64,000 nt of DNA from Nostoc sp. KVJ3 (GTDB lineage: Bacteria; Cyanobacteriota; Cyanobacteriia; Cyanobacteriales; Nostocaceae): contig NZ_WWFG01000001.1 in the NCBI RefSeq assembly GCF_026127265.1, positions 1,054,001 to 1,118,000 of the forward strand. Direction: 5' to 3'. Every line of letters starts with the position of its first letter. Positions within the stretch are counted from its first letter, which is position 1. The notes under the pieces are model-generated. The model was given only the letters and a program-made list of their open reading frames with translations, had not been told where the DNA came from and did not search any database. The translations under genes were made by a program, and so were the position numbers. This document shows, piece after piece, positions 9,505 through 18,543 of this stretch.

Positions 9505-11268
9505 ATGCCTAGAAACTATATTGGGTTATCGTGTAGTTGCCACGATCCAGCTTTGGCAATTGTTAACTCTAATGGAGAGGTAGTATTCGCCGAAGCTGCG
9601 GAAAGATACCTGCAAAATAAACGGGCATGGTATAGCCCTCCAGACGATCTGATCCGGATGAGTGAGTTGCTTAACACCTATTGTGAAAAAGATGCCGATT
9701 TAATTTTAGCAAGTACGTGGCAGCCATCAACTCTCCGAAAAGCGGAATTCTTTTACTTTAATTCGTTGTTCCAAAATCCAGTTATTCAACTTTTGTTAGG
9801 TTTATTATCTAGTGAAACACCTCTACCTGCTCCATTTTCACAATTGTTAATTTCTGGTACTGCCAAAAATCTAGGCTTAAATACAGAATTTGTGTTTTTA
9901 TTAAAAAATCAAATAAATCCTCAAATTAATTCTCGTTTGCAGGTGACTCGTAAGGCATTCGATCATCATCTGACCCATGCTGCGGCAGCTTGTTACAGTA
10001 GCCCTTTTGAGGAAGCATTGTGTGTGATTGCCGATGGCTATGGTGAAGGTTCATCCACTGCTATATTCCATTACGATCGCGGCACTCTCAAGCCCATTCC
10101 AAGGATAAAGCCTTCCATACCCAGTTTAGGAGTCTTCTTTGCTAAACTTTGTAACGCTTGTGGATTCGATTCTATCAAAGGGGAAGAATGGAAAGTAATG
10201 GGGTTAGCACCCTACGGCAAGCTGAATCAGACTCTCTATGATTCACTCAAAGGGCTAATGGAAGTAAAAGATGGGGGATTTATATACAAGAATAAACAAC
10301 TAATTCAACAATATGAATCAACATTAAATCATTACATATTAAAGCGTTGGGATAATCCCTACGATGCTGCCGATCTTGCCTATACAGGTCAACTTGTTTT
10401 CTCGGAATTAATGACAGATTTACTCAAAAGTGCTTATGAGATTTGTCCATCTGATCGTCTTGTCCTATCTGGTGGATGTGCGCTCAATTCAGCTTTTAAT
10501 GGTCAGGTACTAGAATTAGTGCCTGAGTTTAAGAGTTGTTATGTTTTTTCTGCGCCCGGAGATGACGGTAATGCCGTTGGTGCGGCTCTACTTGCTTACT
10601 ATAGCGATCGCCCTCCCCAGAATAAAAAACCTGCAAAGCTCCAATCACCTTACCTGGGTTCAACAATATCAATGAAAACCTTGAGTAATTTAGAGCAATA
10701 TAGCCGACTCAAAAAAGTTCCGTTGGAATGTGGCGAAACAGTCTCTCAAAAGGCGGCACAATTTTTGGCCGAGGGTAAGATTATTGGCTGGATGCAAGGC
10801 AGGGCAGAATTTGGCCCTAGAGCTTTAGGAAACCGTTCGATTCTTGCCGATCCCAGGTTGCCTGATATTAAATTACGGCTGAATGTAGAAGTGAAATATC
10901 GGGAGGAATTTCGCCCATTTGCTCCAGCTATTTTGCATGAATATGGTGCTGAATATTTCGAGAATTATCAAGAAACTCCTTATATGGAGCGTGCTTTACG
11001 CTTTCATCCCCAAGCAGCAGAAAAAGTTCCAGGTGTAGTTCACGTTGATGGTACAGGTCGGCTTCAAACGGTTAAGCGAGATTGGAATCCCAGGTTCTAC
11101 GATCTGATCTCAGCTTTTTTTCAACTAACAGGAATTCCACTAATTCTGAACACAAGTTTCAATGTGATGGGAAAACCGATCGTTCATAGTGTGGAAGATG
11201 CGATCGCTGTTTTTATGACAACAGGCATGGATGTATTAATTATTGAAGATCGAATTTATTTAAAGTAG
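9505..11268 (+). CDS. Carbamoyltransferase, NodU/CmcH family
   Basis: 587 residues, the usual size for the family that transfers a carbamoyl group from carbamoyl phosphate to a hydroxyl on a natural product. The N-terminal Kae1/actin-like ATPase fold starts with GLSCSCHDPALAIV. The His-rich carbamoyl-adenylate site is seen as FDHHLTHAAAA (about 150), with later LSGGCALNSAFNG and APGDDGNAVGAAL. The C-terminal carbamoyltransferase domain has GRAEFGPRALGNRSILADPR (about 433-452) and LNTSFNVMGKPIV. The ATG at 9505 fits the family start, although no strong ribosome site is visible. It leads the plus-strand operon, 17 bp before the efflux genes. It probably decorates the lipopeptide or polyketide product, but the acceptor cannot be read from sequence. 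Confidence 0.92.
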   Translation: MPRNYIGLSCSCHDPALAIVNSNGEVVFAEAAERYLQNKRAWYSPPDDLIRMSELLNTYCEKDADLILASTWQPSTLRKAEFFYFNSLFQNPVIQLLLGLLSSETPLPAPFSQLLISGTAKNLGLNTEFVFLLKNQINPQINSRLQVTRKAFDHHLTHAAAACYSSPFEEALCVIADGYGEGSSTAIFHYDRGTLKPIPRIKPSIPSLGVFFAKLCNACGFDSIKGEEWKVMGLAPYGKLNQTLYDSLKGLMEVKDGGFIYKNKQLIQQYESTLNHYILKRWDNPYDAADLAYTGQLVFSELMTDLLKSAYEICPSDRLVLSGGCALNSAFNGQVLELVPEFKSCYVFSAPGDDGNAVGAALLAYYSDRPPQNKKPAKLQSPYLGSTISMKTLSNLEQYSRLKKVPLECGETVSQKAAQFLAEGKIIGWMQGRAEFGPRALGNRSILADPRLPDIKLRLNVEVKYREEFRPFAPAILHEYGAEYFENYQETPYMERALRFHPQAAEKVPGVVHVDGTGRLQTVKRDWNPRFYDLISAFFQLTGIPLILNTSFNVMGKPIVHSVEDAIAVFMTTGMDVLIIEDRIYLK

Positions 11269-11285
11269 TCCGATGGTCAATCTTA

Positions 11286-12581
11286 ATGAAGTTAATCAAT
11301 TTCAAATCCACAGTAACTATTACTTTGATCTCTACACTAATTTTAGCTAGTCTTATTTTTTTCATCTTCAAGCGATTAAATACCCCAACCACAAATGGAA
11401 GAGAGAGTACCCTAGCAAATGTCTCAGGCACAAAAACATCACAGAAAAGTGTGACAGCGCTCGGACGAATCGAACCAAAGAATGCAGTTATCAAATTAAC
11501 TGGACCATCCTATCTTTATAGCGGTAGGGTAATGCGGATTTTAGTTAAAGAACAAGAGCAAGTAAAGCTTGGACAAATCATTGCCATTCTAGATATTTTT
11601 GATAAACAGCAAGCAGTGTTAAAGGCAGCAGAGCAAAAAGTTCAAGTTGTGCGATCGCAACTTAATCAAGTGCTAGCTGGAACAGCTAAAAAAGGGGAAA
11701 TCGCTGCTCAAGAGGCAGCAATTGCTAGCTTAAAAGCTGAGTTCCAAGGTCAAATCGCTACCCAAAAAACTAAAATTGCTCGTTTGAAAATTCAATTACT
11801 GAAACAAAAAGATGTTGACACAGCAGCGATTATGCGTTTAAAAGCAAATTCAAATCAAGCAGAAATTGATTGTCAACGTTATGAAAATCTATTTAAAGAT
11901 GGGGCTACCAGTAATGCTACTCGTGATAGTAAATGTTTAGAAGCCAAAACTGCTCTGCAACAGATGAAAGAAGCAAAAGCCAATCAAGAGCAAATTGTGA
12001 CAACTTTGCCGCAGGAAATTAATGAAGCAGAATCCACAATGAAACAAATTTTGTCAACTTTTCCGCAAAAGATTGCCCAAGCTCAAGCTATTCTTGACCA
12101 GCTTCAGGAAGTTCGTCCTGTAGATATAGAAGTTGCTTCCTCCCAATTGAAGCAAGCGATCGTTGAAGTGAAGCAAGCTCAATCAGAACTTGATTTAGCT
12201 TATGTAAAAGCACCTTTTTCAGGACAAATTCTGAAAATTCACACTTGGCCAGGAGAAAGTATTGGTAGTGATGGAATTGTTGACTTCGGTCAGACTCAAG
12301 AAATGTATGTGGTTGCAGAAGTTTATGAAACTGATATTGGGCAAATTAAGCCAGGCCAAATTGCTGCTATCTCTAGTAAATCTTTACCATTTGAATTACA
12401 GGGTCAAGTAGAACAAATTGGCTTACAAGTTGGCAAAAAAGCTGTTTTTAACAACGATCCTAGTTTAGATATGGACGCTAGAATATTTGAGGTTAAAATT
12501 AAAATAAATTCAGATTATACAGATAAAATTGCTCATTTAATTAATTTACAAGTGGAAGTAAAAATTGATACGAATTCTTAA
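11286..12581 (+). CDS. HlyD/DevB-like membrane fusion protein of an ABC exporter
   Basis: 431 residues. A single N-terminal membrane helix (about 9-30) is followed by a lipoyl-like segment and a long Lys/Gln/Glu-rich coiled-coil hairpin (about 105-280). A second lipoyl half (VKAPFSGQILKIHTWPGE) and a beta-barrel region (YVVAEVYETDIGQIKPGQ) complete the periplasmic adaptor layout. DevB, its heterocyst relative, links the inner-membrane DevC/DevA pump to an outer-membrane TolC-type channel. Here it lies 17 bp after the carbamoyltransferase and before a DevC-like permease, so it probably exports the cluster's product. The call as DevB-like rather than another HlyD subgroup rests on gene order and overall layout. 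Confidence 0.88.
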   Translation: MKLINFKSTVTITLISTLILASLIFFIFKRLNTPTTNGRESTLANVSGTKTSQKSVTALGRIEPKNAVIKLTGPSYLYSGRVMRILVKEQEQVKLGQIIAILDIFDKQQAVLKAAEQKVQVVRSQLNQVLAGTAKKGEIAAQEAAIASLKAEFQGQIATQKTKIARLKIQLLKQKDVDTAAIMRLKANSNQAEIDCQRYENLFKDGATSNATRDSKCLEAKTALQQMKEAKANQEQIVTTLPQEINEAESTMKQILSTFPQKIAQAQAILDQLQEVRPVDIEVASSQLKQAIVEVKQAQSELDLAYVKAPFSGQILKIHTWPGESIGSDGIVDFGQTQEMYVVAEVYETDIGQIKPGQIAAISSKSLPFELQGQVEQIGLQVGKKAVFNNDPSLDMDARIFEVKIKINSDYTDKIAHLINLQVEVKIDTNS

Positions 12582-12615
12582 TATATTAAGACTCTTATTT
12601 AATTTTTGAATAAGA

Positions 12616-12705
12616 CTCACTACGTATCCATCCCTTTTTTCTATTCCCTGTTCCCTATCCACGCAAGTAAATTCAGGAATCAAACAGGATTCCTATATAG
12701 GTTTA
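12616..12705 (+). promoter_or_regulatory. Leader/promoter-like segment upstream of the permease, related to the leader at 9337-9504
   Basis: The segment ACTCACTACGTATC, then TTCCCTGTTCCCT, then ACGCAAGTAAATTC and GGATTCCTATATAG matches, with scattered differences, the segment before the carbamoyltransferase start. GATTCCTATATAG contains a plausible -10 hexamer (TATATA). The shared order suggests a duplicated promoter or operator that co-regulates the two parts of the operon. This is inference. Confidence 0.45.
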
Positions 12706-13878
12706 ATGTTTCCACCAATTTCTTTAGCTTGGCTCCAGTTAAATCATAAAAAGTCTCGCTTAATAATCAGTATTATCGGTGTGGCTTTTTCTGTAGCTTT
12801 GATGTTTACGACTACAGGATTAAAAGATGCACTTTTTGAAGATTCTGTCACTATACATAAAACTCTCCAAGCTGATTTAGTTATTCTTTCTGCTGATTTT
12901 CAGTCATTTTGGACAATCCATACCAATCCATTTCCTCGCCGGATTATTTATAGTCTGTCAGCCATTAATGGTATAGTTTCTGTCAATCCTTTTTATGTGG
13001 CTTTTGCCGGGTTTAAAAATCCTGATTTAAAGACTAAAAAAAATATAGGCGTTGTTGCTTTTAATCCTGATAAACCTACTTTTAATTTGACTGAAGTTAA
13101 TCAGCAAATATCAGTTATTAGAAATGATGAAACTTTTTTATACGACCGCCTTTCTCGTCCTGAATATGGTGAAATCGTAGATAAATTTAAAGCTCTGAAA
13201 AAACCAGGCTCAGTTGTAACTGAATTATTAGATAACCAAATTAAAATTGGTGGTTTTTTTTCTATTGGAGGAGGAGTGTTTTCTGCTGATGGATTATTAA
13301 TTACTAGCGACTTAAATTATGCCAATATTTTTAACAGACCTATAGAAAAAGTACATTTAGGTTTGATAACCATAACACCAGGAGCATCTCCAGAAGAGAT
13401 GATTGACAAAATTAATCAAAAACTATCTTACCAAGTTAAAGTAATAACTAAGGCAGAGTTCATAAAACTGGAAAAATTGTATTGGCAAAAGGCAACTCCC
13501 ATAGGTATAATATTCAATATTTTATCATTAGTTGGTTTTATCTTTGGAGCAGTAATAGTCTACCAAATTATTTTCACCCAAATTTCGGATTACATATCTA
13601 TATATGCAACATTTAAAGCGATTGGATATACAAATTTTTATATAATAGCTTTAGTTTTACAAGAATCATTTTTGATGTCTATCATCGGTTATATCCCCGG
13701 ATTAGTAGTCAGCTTAGGCTTATATAAATATATTCAATATAATACTCGTTTGCCAATGATATTAACGATTGAGAAAATTCTTACAGTCATATCTTTAACA
13801 ATATTTATGTGTATTTTTGCAGCACTTATGAGCATTTTTAAACTGAAAGATGCAGATCCAGCAGAATTATTTCAATGA
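12706..13878 (+). CDS. DevC-like ABC exporter permease
   Basis: 390 residues with the FtsX/MacB-type four-helix topology. One helix is near 15-38, a large periplasmic domain follows, and three helices cluster at the C-terminus (about 268-292, 320-345, 362-384). It ends in the typical LKDADPAELF-type tail of DevC proteins, which I recognise from the family. It forms the membrane part of a tripartite exporter with the upstream adaptor and the downstream ATPase, 27 bp away. The coding DNA is A+T-richer than the PKS. The start ATG is preceded only by a weak AGG. Confidence 0.9.
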   Translation: MFPPISLAWLQLNHKKSRLIISIIGVAFSVALMFTTTGLKDALFEDSVTIHKTLQADLVILSADFQSFWTIHTNPFPRRIIYSLSAINGIVSVNPFYVAFAGFKNPDLKTKKNIGVVAFNPDKPTFNLTEVNQQISVIRNDETFLYDRLSRPEYGEIVDKFKALKKPGSVVTELLDNQIKIGGFFSIGGGVFSADGLLITSDLNYANIFNRPIEKVHLGLITITPGASPEEMIDKINQKLSYQVKVITKAEFIKLEKLYWQKATPIGIIFNILSLVGFIFGAVIVYQIIFTQISDYISIYATFKAIGYTNFYIIALVLQESFLMSIIGYIPGLVVSLGLYKYIQYNTRLPMILTIEKILTVISLTIFMCIFAALMSIFKLKDADPAELFQ

Positions 13879-13905
13879 ATTATTTAGTAGCTAAAGAATT
13901 ATAAA

Positions 13906-15252
13906 ATGGAACTTAATTATGTTATCGAGATGCATAATATTAACCACTATTATGGTAAGGGTTCATTACGCAAGCAGACTTTATTCGACATAAATCTGAC
14001 AGTTAAATCAGGAGAAATAGTTATTCTGTCTGGCCCGTCAGGTTCAGGTAAAACAACTTTGCTAACATTGATAGCAGGATTACGTTCTATTCAACAAGGA
14101 AGTATTAAAATTTTAGGGACAGAGATATTCAAAGCGAGCAATCAAAAACTTTTACAACTACGTCGTCAACTTGGTTATATTTTCCAAGATCATAATCTAG
14201 TCCCTTTTTTAAATGCTGTTCAAAATGTGGAAACCTCTCTATTACTAAATAAAGAGCTTTCTAAAAAAGAAATTCGCCGAAAAGCAGAAATAATTTTAGA
14301 AGAAGTTGGATTGGGACAACAAATGTATCGAAATCCAAATCAACTTTCTGGAGGACAAAAACAAAGAGTTGCGATCGCCAGAGCCTTAGTCACAGAACCC
14401 AAAATAGTTCTAGCAGATGAACCAACAGCATCCTTGGATAAAAATACTGGGCGTGATGTTGTTGATATCATACAAAGATTAGCGAAACAGCGAGGATGTA
14501 CTGTAATTTTAGTAACTCACGATAATCGTATTCTTGATATTGCCGATCGCATTATTAGTTTAGAAGATGGTCGTTTATCCGTTTCTAAGGGAGAACTATT
14601 ACTCGACATCAGTAATTTTTTCTCAGCAATTAATGATATTGAAACTAATCAAATTAGTAGCATGATTGCAAGCTTAAATACTGAAAAATTTGCAGACTTT
14701 CTGAACAAATTAAATCGAGAGTTTAAACAGTTATTACAAACAGTCAATCTATTCAAAGACCGTTCTTTTAACAATAAAATAGATAGGATTATTAAGGTTA
14801 TATCGCTTAAAATTACTCAAGTTCTCAAGGCAGAACAAGTAACATTTTTTATTGTAGATTGCGAACGCCAAGAACTTTGGTCTAAAAATGCTATAGGTTT
14901 AAACCAAGAATTAATTAGTATCAGAATTCCTTTTAATACCGGAATTGCTGGATATGTAGCATCAACAGGAAGAAGTGTTAATATTCCCGATCCTTACACC
15001 GATCCTAGATTTAATTGCAAGATTGATCTGGAAACTGGTTTTAGGACAAGAAATATTCTATGTTTACCAATATTTAATTCTCAGCAGGAGGTATTCGCTG
15101 TAGCTCAAATCCTCAATAAAATTGGTGATATACCTTTTGATCGTGAAGATGAGCAAAATTTTTTTTTATTGACTAAATCTTTAGGAGTTATTCTGGAGAC
15201 AAGTATTTTATATATCCAACAAATATCCTCGTCAGGAGGGGAAAATGATTAA
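13906..15252 (+). CDS. DevA-like ABC ATPase fused to a C-terminal GAF domain
   Basis: 448 residues, about twice the length of ordinary DevA. Residues 1-235 are a complete ATP-binding cassette: Walker A GPSGSGKTT, signature LSGGQKQR, Walker B IVLADEPTASLD and H-loop VTHD. After a linker, about 265-445 form a GAF domain with IPFNTGIAGYVASTG, NIPDPYTDPRFN and LCLPIFN, resembling the GAFs of cyanobacterial sensor proteins and phosphodiesterases. The cassette should power the DevB/DevC-like exporter encoded upstream. The GAF may let a small ligand gate transport or assembly, which is inference. No His-kinase, cyclase or chromophore Cys motif is evident. Confidence 0.9.
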   Translation: MELNYVIEMHNINHYYGKGSLRKQTLFDINLTVKSGEIVILSGPSGSGKTTLLTLIAGLRSIQQGSIKILGTEIFKASNQKLLQLRRQLGYIFQDHNLVPFLNAVQNVETSLLLNKELSKKEIRRKAEIILEEVGLGQQMYRNPNQLSGGQKQRVAIARALVTEPKIVLADEPTASLDKNTGRDVVDIIQRLAKQRGCTVILVTHDNRILDIADRIISLEDGRLSVSKGELLLDISNFFSAINDIETNQISSMIASLNTEKFADFLNKLNREFKQLLQTVNLFKDRSFNNKIDRIIKVISLKITQVLKAEQVTFFIVDCERQELWSKNAIGLNQELISIRIPFNTGIAGYVASTGRSVNIPDPYTDPRFNCKIDLETGFRTRNILCLPIFNSQQEVFAVAQILNKIGDIPFDREDEQNFFLLTKSLGVILETSILYIQQISSSGGEND

Positions 15253-15313
15253 CGATTTTTCCTCAAAATCAAAAATATGTAAGTTAAATGTCCCACAGCT
15301 TAAATAATAAAAA

Positions 15314-16588
15314 ATGGATATTTTTACACGTATTGAATCAAACGTTCGGAGTTATTGTAGAGACTTTCCCACAGTTTTTGTGAAAGCTATAGAACATGAA
15401 ATATTTGACGAAAAGGGCAATAGATATATTGACTTTTTCTGTGGTGCTGGAGCGTTAAATTACGGACATAATAACCCAAAATTTAAACAATATCTGCTCG
15501 ACTATATTCAAGGGGACGGCATTACCCATAGTCTAGATATGTATACCCAAGCTAAAGGTCAGTTTCTCGAAGCTTTTGAAGAACTGATTCTTAAACCGAG
15601 AAACCTAGACTACAAAGTAATGTTTCCAGGACCGACAGGTACAAACGCTGTTGAAGCAGCGTTAAAATTAGCACGCAAGGTTAAAGGAAGACCAACCATT
15701 GTTCATTGTAAAAATAGTTTTCATGGGATGACACTAGGCTCACTTTCAGTTACTGACAATCAAAAATATAGAAATGCTTCAGGTGTTCCACTCAGAAATT
15801 CTTACTCAATTCCGTTTAATAACCAACATCATGAATGTGGGCAAGAATTAGATAAATTTTTTGAGCAATTAAACTTCCTTGGTGAAAAACCAGCCGCAGT
15901 CATTTTAGAAATTGTTCAAGCCGAAGGTGGTATTAATGTTGCTAGTGCATCATGGCTAAAACAGCTTTGGCAACAAACTCAAAAGCAAGATATTTTACTG
16001 ATCGTTGATGATATTCAAGTAGGGTGTGGAAGAACTGGAACTTTTTTCAGCTTTGAACAGTTTGGATTAAAGCCAGATTTAGTCTGCTTATCGAAGTCAA
16101 TTAGTGGTTATGGAACCCCAATGTCTTTACTCTTGATTCGTCCTCAATTAGATTGTTGGGAACCTGGAGAACATAACGGTACTTTTCGCGGTAACAATCT
16201 AGCTTTTGTGACAGCTAGGGCTGCTATTCTTGAATATTGGCAAAATAATGAATTATTAACAGAAATTAACCAAAAGTCCAGCATATTAACCCAAAAGCTA
16301 CAAGAAATAGTAGACTTATTTCCGGCACTTCATGGCAAGCATCGGGGTCGAGGTATGATTCAAGGAATTGCTTGTCATTCAACTGAAATTGCCTCAAAAA
16401 TCAGCCAAACAGCTTTTCAGCGAGGATTGATTCTCGAAACTGCTGGTTCGCATAATGAAGTTCTCAAACTGTTGCCACCTTTGACAATCAGTAATGAAGC
16501 TTTATACAAAGGATTAGCGATTATAGAAGAATCAATTGATTATTCTCTAGCAAGTAATCTTAGTTTATCAGGGTATGAAAAGCACTAG
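15314..16588 (+). CDS. EctB-like diaminobutyrate--2-oxoglutarate aminotransferase (class III, PLP)
   Basis: 424 residues with strong resemblance to EctB/Dat enzymes: FTRIESNVRSYCRDFP start, FFCGAGALNYGHNNP, GPTGTNAVEAALKLARK, DDIQVGCGRTGTFFSFE, PLP-lysine region LSKSISGYG and EHNGTFRGNNLAFVTA. It should convert aspartate semialdehyde and glutamate into 2,4-diaminobutyrate. No ectA or ectC is nearby, so ectoine synthesis is unlikely. Supply of diaminobutyrate to the neighbouring NRPS is the better reading. The C-terminus looks complete. The remnant NRPS frame begins 14 bp inside its 3' end, at a deletion scar. The start ATG has no clear ribosome site. Confidence 0.9.
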   Translation: MDIFTRIESNVRSYCRDFPTVFVKAIEHEIFDEKGNRYIDFFCGAGALNYGHNNPKFKQYLLDYIQGDGITHSLDMYTQAKGQFLEAFEELILKPRNLDYKVMFPGPTGTNAVEAALKLARKVKGRPTIVHCKNSFHGMTLGSLSVTDNQKYRNASGVPLRNSYSIPFNNQHHECGQELDKFFEQLNFLGEKPAAVILEIVQAEGGINVASASWLKQLWQQTQKQDILLIVDDIQVGCGRTGTFFSFEQFGLKPDLVCLSKSISGYGTPMSLLLIRPQLDCWEPGEHNGTFRGNNLAFVTARAAILEYWQNNELLTEINQKSSILTQKLQEIVDLFPALHGKHRGRGMIQGIACHSTEIASKISQTAFQRGLILETAGSHNEVLKLLPPLTISNEALYKGLAIIEESIDYSLASNLSLSGYEKH

Positions 16589-17204
16589 TAGATCCAAAAC
16601 TGTTCCAATTGGACGACCGATCGCTAATACTCAAATTTATATTCTCAACCAATATCTACAACCAGTTCCAATTGGTGTTATTGGCGAACTTTACGTCGGT
16701 GGAGATGGTGTAGGCAGAGGCTATCATAATCGCCCCGAACTGACCCAAGAGAAGTTTATTCTTAACCCTTTTAGCAAAAAAACAAATGAGCGTCTCTACA
16801 AAACAGGAGATTTAGCTCGCTACCTTCCTGACGGCAACATTGAATATGTGGGTCGCTGCGATCATCAAGTAAAAATTCGGGGTTTTCGGATTGAATTGGC
16901 AGAAATTGAGGCAACTCTTGTTTCCCATCCTCAAGTTCAAGAAGCTTTAGCGATTGTCTGGCAAACTCCATCGGAGCTAGAGCAACTTGTGGCTTATGTA
17001 GTTTCAAAAAAATCTTGCTTGGAGGAATCGCAACTGCGCCAATTTCTCAAACAAAAACTGCCTGATTACATGGTACCATCGAGCTTCATCATGTTAAAAG
17101 AAATGCCCTTAACCCCCAACGGAAAAATTAATCGGCAAGCATTACCATCCCCAAGCCATTCTACTAAGCAGGGGGTGAGTTTATTCCTCCCCGTAATGTT
17201 GTAG
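16575..17204 (+). pseudogene. NRPS adenylation-domain fragment (A6-A10 only), 5' truncated and frameshifted
   Basis: The frame encodes the C-terminal part of an A domain: VPIGRPIANTQIYIL, GELYVGGDGVGRGY (A6), YKTGDLARYLPDG (A7), KIRGFRIELAEIE (A8) and PNGKINRQALP (A10). Cores A1-A5, including the AMP-binding loop and most specificity residues, are absent, as are any condensation domains. The first native-looking residues (KTVPIGRPI) come directly after the aminotransferase stop, which marks a deletion joint near 16585-16600. The frame is lost at a run of five G (17171-17175). One added G would connect it to the PCP-TE frame. As it stands it cannot activate an amino acid. Confidence 0.85.
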
Positions 17205-18247
17205 AACTCCAACTTGCACAGATTTGGTCAGAGGTGCTAGATGTCGATCGCATTGGCATCAGGGATAATTTCTTTGACTTAGGTGGGCATTCTCTGCTTG
17301 CAGTTCGCCTCATGACCAAAATTGGGCAAAAGTTCCAAAAAACCCTGCCCTTAGCAACACTTTTTCAATCGCCAACCATTGAACAGCTAGCTAGCCTTCT
17401 GCAAGCTCCAATCATAGTTTCCACAGGTTCTCCCCTAATCCCTATTCAGCCCCAAGGTTCTCTTCCTCCCCTATTCTGTATTCATCCTGGCGGCGGTCAT
17501 GTCTTTTGCTATGTGGAAATGGCAGGGCAACTATCCCCCACTCGCCCAGTATATGGATTGCAAGCATTTGGTCTTGAGAGCGATCGCCAACCATTAACCA
17601 GCGTCGAGGAGATGGCGGATGAGTATATTAAGGCTATACGGCAAGTTCAGCCCCAAGAACCTTACTATCTGGTTGGTTGGTGCAGTGGTGGTATCATCGC
17701 TTTTGAGATGGCGCAGCAGTTATTAGCTAGTGGGTATCAAGTTGCTTCCTTAGTTTTAATTGATAGTTATCCACCAACGGCGGTCGATCGAAATGAGGAC
17801 ATCGATCGGGATATGCTCATGGCGATGCTGATCGAAGAGTTAAGTGGACTTTATGGCAAAGAACTAGCGATCGCCTTGGAGGAACTGTATCAACTAGACC
17901 CTCTAGATCAATTAAACCTCTTACTTGAAAAGCTGCAACAACTTGGCATCCTACCCAGTGATATGGAAATACAGCAGGCACAAAGATTATGGAATGTTTT
18001 CTGTACAAATTTCATGGCTTGCCGTCATTACCAACTAAAAACTTACCCTGCCAAAGCTTTATTAATATGTGCGAGTGAAAACAATCAGTGTAAGGTTCAA
18101 GATTCAAATTCCGGTTGGAACACTATTATCAATCATCTGAAAATCTGTACAATTCCTGGTAATCATTACACCATAGTCCAAACTCCCTTGGTCAAAAATC
18201 TGATTCAAGCACTAGAAATGGTTCTGGAAACACCGCAAGAAAAATGA
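17177..18247 (+). pseudogene. NRPS PCP-thioesterase terminal fragment
   Basis: Continuation of the broken NRPS in another frame. A peptidyl carrier protein (DNFFDLGGHSLLAVRLM, Ser carrying phosphopantetheine) is followed by a type I thioesterase (about 100-335) with the start FCIHPGGGHVFCY, nucleophile elbow GWCSGG and His region GNHYTIVQTP. In the common elbow GWSxGG the nucleophile is Ser; here that position is Cys. The TE would have released or cyclised the peptide. A GTG at 17234 could start a shortened protein, but that cuts into the PCP. With no assembly line left upstream the fragment is probably non-functional in the NRPS role. Confidence 0.8.
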
Positions 18248-18543
18248 GCAATCAACAATGGCGATTGCGATTGCGTAACTATCTATATCTTCTGAAATCC
18301 TATTTGGTTTTGTTCATTTCTAGCCAGCAATTCTCATTTTCAAATAAATAGGGTATTAACCCTCATTTTGAAATTCAAAATATAGTATAAAATAACTAGT
18401 TTTTCCGGGAGAGGAGATCGTAAAAAAACTTTTGGCTCGATAAATTAAGTATAAATACTCAATTTACTTGAGGATATTGCCTGAAAAGAAAGGGGAGAAA
18501 GCCAGGAAAATAGTTCTGTTTTGAGAAGAGAAAACTGAATCGA
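18248..18543. other. Non-coding stretch after the NRPS remnant
   Basis: A+T-rich, no gene, no convincing terminator hairpin. Nothing recognised. Confidence 0.5.

Noticed and set aside
15314..16588. Ectoine biosynthesis locus
   Set aside because: Only an EctB-like gene is present; ectA and ectC are missing and the context is NRPS/PKS.
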